From Candidatus Parcubacteria bacterium (lineage in GTDB: Bacteria; Patescibacteriota; Minisyncoccia; Phycocordibacterales; GCA-2747955), in assembly GCA_027024305.1 (NCBI GenBank), contig JALVSO010000047.1, positions 1 through 12,129 on the forward strand: a stretch of DNA of 12,129 nt. The letters run 5' to 3'. Numbering within the stretch: position 1 is the stretch's first letter; each line of letters opens with the position of its first letter. This document shows, piece by piece, positions 7,187 through 12,129 of this stretch. The translations under genes were made by a program, and so were the position numbers. Under the pieces are notes generated by a model that searched no databases, was not told the DNA's origin, and was given only the letters and a program-made list of their open reading frames with translations.

Positions 7187-10100
7187 TTATTTCTTCCTCA
7201 AAATTTCCCAGAGGTCAAAGAGGTATTCATCGTACTTGTTTTCCTTCAAAAATTCCTCCCGGTCGTATTGTCTGTCCAAAAATTCCCCGCTCAAAATATC
7301 TTGGGCGAAATCGTTAATCTCTCCTTTCAATTTCTCCACATCTTCCTCCGAAATATATTCAACCTGTCGGACCAAATCTTTTTCTTCCTTCAATTCCTCC
7401 ACAAAGTCCAAAACTCCTTTTTCCACCGCCCCCTCAATTTTCGGATTTTCATCAATCAGGAGCTTGTAAAAAGTCAGCTGTCTTTTTAACTCTTCGGCCG
7501 ATTTTCTTCTCTTCTGCTTGGTGTTGTAGCCGGTTTTGTAATCCACCACCGTTAGGGCATCGCCATTTTTTTCAATCTTATCGGCGAAACCGGTCAGCCT
7601 AAGATTGTGCCCGTCCTCCAATTCCAAACTCCTGCCCAGGGCTTTCTCCAATTCAATATTTTCAAAAACAAAATCATTTTTATATTTTTCCACATACCTT
7701 GTCAAAAGTTCTCGACCGTCATTGTAGATTGAATCAAAATACTTTTCCGGAATAACAAATTTTTTCAAGGAATTTTCAAAAACCTCCAAAATATCTTTTT
7801 GACCTTTTTCTTTAAAATAACCTTCCAGGGCATCGTGGATAATATTCCCGAAAATCAAAGGTTTTGATTGGCCCGATGGTAGCTGAATAAGGTTTCGGAA
7901 AAAATAAAGAATGGGAGATTTAAAATAATTATTCAAGGCCGAAACCGATAACTTCTTTCGCAAAAACAATTCCTTAATATATTCCCTGTCAAAAATACTC
8001 TCTTTCAAATCTTCCTTTTTGGCAAAATATATTTTCATCTTTTCCACCAAATCTTTTTCCGGCACCTCCACCTTCTCCAATAAATCTTGATTTAGAGATT
8101 CAATGAATTTTGACGGCTCGTTGGCTTTACTTTTTCCTTTTTCCCCTTTCGGATAGGATATGGTCAAACCTTTTTTAGCCCGGGTGATGGCCACATAGAA
8201 CAAACGTCTTTCATCGTCTTCATCGGATTTAGCTTTGGAAACGGGTAGGAGAAAATTCAAACCGCCACGACCTTTTCCGCTCCATTTATCCTGAACGGCA
8301 TTGGTCAGATAGACATAATCAAATTCCAATCCCTTGGAACGGTGGGCGGTCATCAAATTAACCCCCTCCTTCAACTGATTGCCGGAAACGGAAATATTCA
8401 TATTGTGAGTTTTTAAAATTTCAATATACCTCAAAAAATCATCCAAATTGTATTCCGCCTTGGACAAAGCCTGCTCCCGAATCTCGTTGAAAATCTTTTC
8501 AAAGCGGGAAAGAGCCATAAGATTATTTTCTTGAGAAATCAAATTCTCCAAAAAGCCGGTTTCCACCACAAAATAATTCAGAAAATCCAAAAAGTCCCGG
8601 TTTTTTTCTTCTTTCTTTAACTCTTTCAGCTTCTCGGCAAAATTCAAAAACTTTTTCAAATCATCTTCCTCCATATCCAGACTTTCCAAAATACTTTCCG
8701 ATGAAATGATTTTATAGACCGATTTATTTTCAATTTTATTTCCACCCTTTCGCACGGCCAGCCGGTCCAAAACCTTAACCGCCGCTAGAGGATTGAATTT
8801 TAGAAAATCAATGAAAAGAACTCTGCCCAGGGCTTCATCGTTATAGGGATTGGCCACGGCTTCCAGGAGCAAAATAAACTTTTTAATCTCGCCACTTTCC
8901 AAGATATTCTCATTGGTAAAAAGCTTGTGGGGAATTTTCATCTTGGCCAAAATATCCGCCACCTCGGCACCCTCTTTATTATTTCGGAAAAAGACGGCAA
9001 TGTCATCGGGTTTAATTCCGGCTTCCAGCTTCTCTTTAATTTGCTCTCCCAAAAAAATCAATTCCTCCCGGCGACTTTCCAAAACGGCCAAAGAAATTTT
9101 TTGTCCCTCTTTTTTTCTCTCCGGATTTTCCGCTCTCAATTCTTCATCTTCGGGGATTAGAGAATAGGCCAGGTCCAAAATATTTTGAGTGGAACGATAG
9201 TTATTTTTCAAATTGATGATTTTAACATCCCGATATTTTTTCTTAATTTTTTGAAATTCTTCAATATCCGCCCCTTGAAAACGGTAGATGGCCTGCTTGG
9301 CATCCCCCACCGTAAAAATATTCGGTCGCCCCTCGTTTATCTCGGCTTCACCGATCAGCTCCACCAGTTTGTTTTGGGCCTCGTTGGTATCCTGGTGCTC
9401 ATCCACCAAAATATACAAATATTGCTCCTGCAATCTCTGTAAAAAATCCGGGTTGTTTTTGGCTTCTTCCACCACCCGCAAAATCATATCGTCAAAATCA
9501 AAAAGCTTTCTCTCCTCCAATTCCTTCTGATATTTTCGATAGATATCCAAAAGCTCCCTTTGCTTTTCCAGCTCGTTCTTGGCATCTTCCAAAACCGTGG
9601 GCTTCAAATCACCGGCCTGAAAATTTTTGTATTTCTTCTTGTAAAAGGCTTTTTCTCCCTTGGAATCAATATATCTTTGCTCCAAATCGGCAAAGCTTTT
9701 TTCAAAATCATCGGGAGAAACGGCTTCGGATTTCAAATCGGAAATGGCCGAAATGATTTTTCGGGTATTGTGAAAATCGGAAGCGAAAGTTTTCAGTTTT
9801 TTATAGCTCCCCTTTTCCAAAATTCCGTCAATGATATCAACCTGTTGAATCTCCGAAATCGGCTGGGAAAAAGAGAATCGCCGGAAATATTCCGGGTATT
9901 CTCTAATCCGGTCGGCACAGAAAGAATGGAAGGTATTGATATTAACCTCATAGGCCTCATCGGGTCCGATAAAATCTTTCAGCCTCTCCCGCATGGCCTT
10001 GACTCCGGCATCGGTGAAGGTCAGAGCCAGAATATTGGAAGAAAAATCAGCCCCGTTTTGACGAATAATATTGGCGATGCGCAGAGTCAAAATCTGGGTC

Positions 10101-10237
10101 TTTCCCGTTCCCGGCCCGGCCACCACCACCACCGGCCCCTCAATGCTCTCCACCGCCTCCCTCTGTTCGGGGTTTAATCTTGCCAAAGCCTCTTCAAACT
10201 TTTGGCTGTATTCTTTTTTTAAATCTTTGTTTTGCAT
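7187..10237 (-). CDS. UvrD/PcrA-family helicase with C-terminal RecB-like nuclease
   Basis: A 1016-residue superfamily 1 DNA helicase fused to a PD-(D/E)XK nuclease. Helicase motifs are LNPEQREAV (Q motif, 21-29), AGPGTGKT (Walker A, 40-47), TFTDAGVKAMRERL (Ia), LVDEHQDTN (II, 277-285; usually DEYQD or DEFQD), VGDAKQAIYRFQGA (III, 310-323; DAKQ where DDDQ or DPKQ is common), NNYRSTQNIL (IV), MTAHRSKGLEFDYVYL (V, 629-644) and RRLFYVAITRAKKG (VI). The nuclease domain shows GNIIHDALEGYF (H801), GFADKIE (D886), VVDYKTG (D899, K901) and QLTFY (Q920, Y924), the RecB-type set. No AddB-like iron-sulphur cysteines are seen. Such proteins unwind and resect DNA ends. It has two TGG Trp codons and no TGA. 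It begins 15 bases after the Mrr gene stop, with a weak AAGGA three bases before the ATG, so it is probably co-transcribed with it. Confidence 0.93.
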   Translation of the reverse strand: MQNKDLKKEYSQKFEEALARLNPEQREAVESIEGPVVVVAGPGTGKTQILTLRIANIIRQNGADFSSNILALTFTDAGVKAMRERLKDFIGPDEAYEVNINTFHSFCADRIREYPEYFRRFSFSQPISEIQQVDIIDGILEKGSYKKLKTFASDFHNTRKIISAISDLKSEAVSPDDFEKSFADLEQRYIDSKGEKAFYKKKYKNFQAGDLKPTVLEDAKNELEKQRELLDIYRKYQKELEERKLFDFDDMILRVVEEAKNNPDFLQRLQEQYLYILVDEHQDTNEAQNKLVELIGEAEINEGRPNIFTVGDAKQAIYRFQGADIEEFQKIKKKYRDVKIINLKNNYRSTQNILDLAYSLIPEDEELRAENPERKKEGQKISLAVLESRREELIFLGEQIKEKLEAGIKPDDIAVFFRNNKEGAEVADILAKMKIPHKLFTNENILESGEIKKFILLLEAVANPYNDEALGRVLFIDFLKFNPLAAVKVLDRLAVRKGGNKIENKSVYKIISSESILESLDMEEDDLKKFLNFAEKLKELKKEEKNRDFLDFLNYFVVETGFLENLISQENNLMALSRFEKIFNEIREQALSKAEYNLDDFLRYIEILKTHNMNISVSGNQLKEGVNLMTAHRSKGLEFDYVYLTNAVQDKWSGKGRGGLNFLLPVSKAKSDEDDERRLFYVAITRAKKGLTISYPKGEKGKSKANEPSKFIESLNQDLLEKVEVPEKDLVEKMKIYFAKKEDLKESIFDREYIKELFLRKKLSVSALNNYFKSPILYFFRNLIQLPSGQSKPLIFGNIIHDALEGYFKEKGQKDILEVFENSLKKFVIPEKYFDSIYNDGRELLTRYVEKYKNDFVFENIELEKALGRSLELEDGHNLRLTGFADKIEKNGDALTVVDYKTGYNTKQKRRKSAEELKRQLTFYKLLIDENPKIEGAVEKGVLDFVEELKEEKDLVRQVEYISEEDVEKLKGEINDFAQDILSGEFLDRQYDREEFLKENKYDEYLFDLWEILRKK

Positions 10238-10252
10238 AATTCCTTAAATTTT

Positions 10253-11287
10253 TTACTTAGAATAAAATCTTCTATCCAAGATATAGACCTTTTTTAATGG
10301 CAACAAAGACCTTGTTTGCAAATCAAACTTATCATAATATTGAAATATTAAATTCACTAAATTATCCAAATCCATAAAAGATAATTTACCGGAATTTTTG
10401 AATTCCTTCTGAACATCCGAAGTAAAACCTCCGGAGCTAAAATAAATACCCTTTCTGTTTTTATTATTTAAAACTGAATCAAAACTTCTAACAGAAGAAG
10501 AACTAATCTTTGTGTCTTTTCTATGTTTAACTTCAACCAATATAGTGTCTTTATCCAGACCAAAATCATCTTTAGATACAATAATATCATAGCCACCATC
10601 TGCCTGGGTGTGCGAACCTCTTAAAGCGGTTTTGTATCCAATTCCCCTAAACACCCCGGCAATAAATTCTTCCATTTCTTCGGAAGACAATTCTAAAATT
10701 TTAGCTTTAATATCTTCCTTTAAATTCTCTTCAATATCGATTAAATCATCAGAGGGTTCATATTCCATACTTTCAACACTGTCAGATACATCTTTTTTCT
10801 CCATCAACATAGTTGAAAATAGATTCTCTCTGACTTCCTTTCTACTAATTTCCGTAACTGTCATAAGGGAACCGAGAGAATACTTGGTTATATCATCAAG
10901 TAAATCTCTCTTTAAAGGATTATCTATGTTTAATCACTTTACTTTCCTATAGTGTTTCGGATCATAGTCTCCGGTGTCTTCAAAACCATAATCACTTATT
11001 ATTTCTCCAAAGTAATAAGATCTTATTTTGGGGTCATAGGTTAAAACATAGTCACCGACTTTCATTTCATGGGCGATTTTATACAATTGAGAGAAAACAT
11101 TTCTATTTGGGGATGGATTTCTAAATTTATTAAGATTATTTTTTATTTCATCTACTGTCTTATATTTTTTTAAATCATCAAAAAAGCTAAAATTAACAAA
11201 AACTTCCCCTTTTTTTAAAAACTCTTCTATCAAATCACCACCCGAAGCCTTAACCATTCACATTCTTTTGTTTGTATCTATTTTCAT
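10253..11287 (-). CDS. Mrr-like restriction endonuclease, two in-frame UGA codons
   Basis: A 344-residue nuclease likely to cut modified or foreign DNA (type IV-like). The N-terminal part begins MKIDTNKRMWMVKASGGDL, then GDYVLTYDPKIRSYYFGEI. It resembles the PUA/EVE-like modified-base reader of Mrr-type proteins, in which a W-x-V-x-A strand is characteristic. That Trp (codon 10, 11258-11260) is TGA here. A second TGA at codon 118 (10934-10936) gives RKVKWLNID. A linker rich in Glu and Asp (about 160-200) precedes the Mrr_cat domain: FRGIGYKTALRGS, GGYDIIV (D234) and ILVEVKHRK (E252, K254), the D-x17-E-x-K nuclease centre. In the standard code it would be split into two apparent proteins and lose the first strand. 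There are no TGG codons. It ends in TAA, 15 bases before the helicase. Modification specificity is unknown. Confidence 0.85.
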
Positions 11288-11296
11288 ATCATTCCC

Positions 11297-11302
11297 ATTC
11301 TA
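11297..11302 (-). promoter_or_regulatory. -10 box of the Mrr-helicase operon
   Basis: TAGAAT on the minus strand, nine bases before the ATG at 11287, five of six matches to consensus, again placing the transcript start almost at the start codon. An in-frame TAG 15 bases upstream rules out an earlier start. No clear -35 is seen in the T-rich upstream DNA. Confidence 0.35.
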
Positions 11303-11350
11303 TCATCTTTCCCCTTAAAAATAAAAATAAAATATGGGTGTTAATACTAG

Positions 11351-11501
11351 TCGCTGCATTTTTTACAAAAAACACTGAAAAGCCTTATATTTACTTGAAA
11401 TAATCGCGGCATTTTACAAAACGAATTGCGACATTTTTTATAAGCTCCTGGCGGAAACTCTTTATTTTTCAAGAAATAATTAGGACATTTTAAATAGAAA
11501 A
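11351..11501. repeat. Degenerate tandem duplication of about 75 bp
   Basis: Two imperfect units, 11351-11425 and 11426-11501. Each starts with a TNGCNNCATTTTTTA-like motif and contains GAAATAAT followed by G(G/A)CATTTTA (11397-11416 and 11473-11492, 16 of 20 identical). On the minus strand one frame (11347-11568) reads as a Cys-containing peptide with KC(P/R)N-like echoes, but it has no ribosome binding site or family resemblance, and its two halves are conserved as DNA with an indel. It is more likely decayed repeat DNA than a gene. Confidence 0.45.
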
Positions 11502-11580
11502 TTGGATATTTTGAAGTCAAAAATTCACTCACCCATTCCATCATTCCCCTACTCGGAAACCAACCCAACTCCCCAAAAAA

Positions 11581-11623
11581 ATCACATCGGTATTCGCAGG
11601 AATACTATTACAGCCCTTGTGAC
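11581..11623. repeat. Two-tier hairpin beside a T-run
   Basis: Inner stem GTATTC (11590-11595) and GAATAC (11600-11605) with loop GCAG, outer stem TCACA (11582-11586) and TGTGA (11618-11622). On the minus strand it is followed by TTTTTTT, so it could end a minus-strand transcript from the repeat cluster. The inner part resembles the hairpin at 5856-5880. Confidence 0.4.
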
Positions 11624-11639
11624 AAAAAACTTTGTTTAC

Positions 11640-11688
11640 TAAAATCAGCAGAGGCAGATGAGCATTCAGTATTAAAAAACACCTGTGG
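11640..11688. repeat. 49-bp direct repeat, copy 1
   Basis: Begins TAAAATCAGCAGAG and ends AAAAAACACCTGTGG. It matches copy 2 (12068-12116) at 41 of 49 positions with no indels. Identical flanks enclose a variable, roughly palindromic core (CAGATG-AG-CATTCAG here). All eight differences lie within positions 15-33. Confidence 0.8.
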
Positions 11689-11750
11689 AGTACAGAAATT
11701 TTCTTTTAAAGTTCGCGTACAAAAGTTAACACTTTTTGGGTATCAGATCA

Positions 11751-11810
11751 GATGGTACAAAGTTAAAAGAAAAAATCGCTATCGTGATTTTTTCTAAAAC
11801 TTTGTCCATC
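11751..11810. repeat. 60-bp hairpin element, copy 1
   Basis: Starts GATGGTACAAAGTT and ends ACTTTGTCCATC. The arms are complementary apart from a few bulged bases. The core AAAAAATCGC and its partner before TTTTTTCT would work as a bidirectional terminator; here the core partner carries one T change (GTGATTTTTT). It is identical to 11975-12034 at 59 of 60 bases. Confidence 0.85.
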
Positions 11811-11835
11811 AATTAAGTCAGGACTCGGCCACCCA

Positions 11836-11874
11836 GCATCGGCTCCAAACCACAACGACACCGGAGCCTGATGC
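11836..11874. repeat. GC-rich hairpin
   Basis: GCATCGGCTCC (11836-11846) pairs with GGAGCCTGATGC (11863-11874) with one bulged T and a 16-base loop. It is part of an abrupt GC-rich island (about 11821-11893, including GCGCGCGGCCCCGCCGGGCGG-like sequence) in otherwise AT-rich DNA. High local GC with strong pairing suggests a non-coding RNA or an imported piece. Confidence 0.6.
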
Positions 11875-11887
11875 GCGCGGCCCCGCC

Positions 11888-11956
11888 GGGCGGACATAAC
11901 TTTTGAAAAACATACTCCCTTCGGTCGTTGTTTTTCAAAAAGTTATATTGCCGCCC
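11888..11956. repeat. Long hairpin with 16-17 bp inner arms
   Basis: GGGCGG (11888-11893) with CCGCCC (11951-11956) encloses ATAACTTTTGAAAAAC (11896-11911), whose complement with one extra base lies at 11930-11946. The loop is 18 bases. It directly follows the GC-rich hairpin and directly precedes the next palindrome. Confidence 0.7.
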
Positions 11957-11960
11957 TTTT

Positions 11961-12048
11961 TTCGAGTCCTTCCGGATGGTACAAAGTTAAAAGAAAAAAT
12001 CGCTATCGCGATTTTTTCTAAAACTTTGTCCATCCGGAAGGACTCGAA
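11961..12048. repeat. 88-bp palindrome containing hairpin copy 2 and an inverted T-arm copy
   Basis: TTCGAGTCCTTCCGGATGG (11961-11979) is exactly complementary to 12030-12048, extending the 60-base hairpin by 14 perfect base pairs on each side. The right arm is the T-arm and 3' acceptor part of the tRNA-like element at 12031-12088, so 11961-11979 is an inverted copy of that sequence. Copy 1 of the hairpin lacks these extra arms. Confidence 0.8.
11975..12034. repeat. 60-bp hairpin element, copy 2
   Basis: Differs from copy 1 (11751-11810) only at the centre, where GCGATTTTTT replaces GTGATTTTTT. This makes the core stem AAAAAATCGC-TATC-GCGATTTTTT perfect. Near-identity over 60 bases, in unrelated flanks, indicates recent duplication or transposition. 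Confidence 0.85.
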
Positions 12049-12088
12049 CCTTCGACCTGCCCAAGATTAAAATCAGCAGAGACGGATG
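12031..12088 (-). other. tRNA-like element without a D arm
   Basis: Minus-strand fold with an acceptor-like stem CATCCG (12083-12088) and CGGATG (12031-12036). A middle arm TCTGC/GCAGG (12076-12080 with 12056-12060) has a 15-base loop. The T arm GAAGG-TTCGAGT-CCTTC (12037-12053) is canonical, with GGTTCGAGTCC as in real tRNAs. Total length is about 58 bases, too short for an ordinary tRNA: there is no D arm and no 7-base anticodon loop, although GATTTTAATC recalls a Lys anticodon loop. It could be a tRNA 3' half joined to the repeat at 12068-12116, a tRNA interrupted by an insertion or intron with its 5' half beyond the window, or a mobile tRNA-like structure. Confidence 0.4.
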
Positions 12089-12116
12089 CTCATCCGGTTA
12101 TAAAAAACACCTGTGG
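12068..12116. repeat. 49-bp direct repeat, copy 2
   Basis: Same flanks as copy 1 (11640-11688), with core CGGATG-CT-CATCCGG, here a perfect palindrome apart from its CT centre. The centre is CT in this copy and AG in the other, i.e. reverse complements of one another. It overlaps the 5' side of the tRNA-like fold. Confidence 0.8.
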
Positions 12117-12125
12117 TAAGGTGTT
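12106..12125. repeat. Small hairpin at the right edge
   Basis: AACACCT (12106-12112) and AGGTGTT (12119-12125) with a 6-base loop. It overlaps the end of the direct repeat but is not present at copy 1, so it belongs to the flank. Sequence after 12129 is not available. Confidence 0.5.
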
Positions 12126-12129
12126 CTCT

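Noticed and set aside
9560..10177. 205-codon plus-strand frame
   Set aside because: Antisense shadow of the helicase gene, which has every SF1 motif in the opposite strand.
10253..11257. Two separate minus-strand proteins in the Mrr region
   Set aside because: One frame joined across TGA at 10934-10936, with the true ATG at 11287 recovered through TGA at 11258-11260.
1..11287. UGA read as glycine (Gracilibacteria/Absconditabacteria code)
   Set aside because: The contexts match conserved or typical Trp (Mrr first strand, Nudix post-box region, membrane anchor, permease N-terminus). Glycine is not excluded by experiment but is clearly less fitting.
11347..11568. Cys-containing 73-codon minus-strand frame
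   Set aside because: Explained by a degenerate DNA duplication with an indel; no start signal; the internal Cys pairs do not form a convincing zinc finger.
12029..12100. Ordinary tRNA-Lys gene
   Set aside because: The T arm is canonical and TTT could be an anticodon, but there is no D arm, no paired anticodon stem and the length is about 58 bases.
11640..12116. CRISPR array
   Set aside because: Only two diverged 49-bp repeats about 380 bases apart, no regular spacers and no cas genes.

Overview
The window looks like an AT-rich, small-genome bacterium that reads UGA as an amino acid, almost certainly tryptophan. Six of the nine protein genes are only complete if in-frame TGA codons (nine in total) are read through. 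Every gene then ends in TAA or TAG, and none ends in TGA. The residues restored sit where Trp fits the family: MWMVKAS at the start of the Mrr-type nuclease, EWLWIP after the Nudix box, KKKWKILAVI before a membrane anchor. Gene content (HlyD/MacA-like adaptor with MacB-like permease, short malic enzyme, UvrD helicase with RecB-like nuclease, Mrr nuclease, Nudix, IS transposase) suggests a Patescibacteria/CPR-like lineage. Phylum is an inference, and a Mollicutes-like origin cannot be excluded from the sequence alone. Conventional bacterial-code gene calls break most of these genes.

Layout. 1-1020: complete transposase gene, minus strand, very AT-rich, with two internal UGA codons. 1021-1268: intergenic region with a promoter/palindrome, two hairpin terminators and a GC-rich dispersed-type repeat. 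1269-4077: two-gene minus-strand unit, adaptor then ABC-type permease, without a neighbouring ATPase gene. 4078-4460: a long perfect palindrome and a self-contained small transcription unit (promoter, strong Shine-Dalgarno, 37-codon membrane peptide, terminator). 4460-5620: NAD-type malic enzyme, minus strand. 5621-6046: a second long palindrome, a purine-rich stretch and a structured RNA candidate. 6047-7115: plus-strand pair, a protein of unknown function overlapping a Nudix hydrolase. 7136-7160: terminator shared by convergent genes. 7187-11287: minus-strand operon, Mrr-like nuclease followed by the UvrD/RecB-like helicase-nuclease. 11288-12129: no convincing gene, but a degenerate tandem duplication and then a dense cluster of hairpins and duplicated elements, including a 60-base hairpin present twice, a 49-base direct repeat present twice, a GC-rich island and a D-armless tRNA-like fold.

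Gene expression. Most genes heading a transcription unit have a -10-like hexamer only 6-9 bases before the ATG, pointing to leaderless mRNAs. The small membrane peptide instead has a textbook AGGAGG. The transposase itself carries UGA codons, so it would be truncated in a standard-code host. The Mrr-helicase operon is a plausible DNA-defence or DNA-processing unit. The hairpin cluster at the right end is the least explained part of the window.
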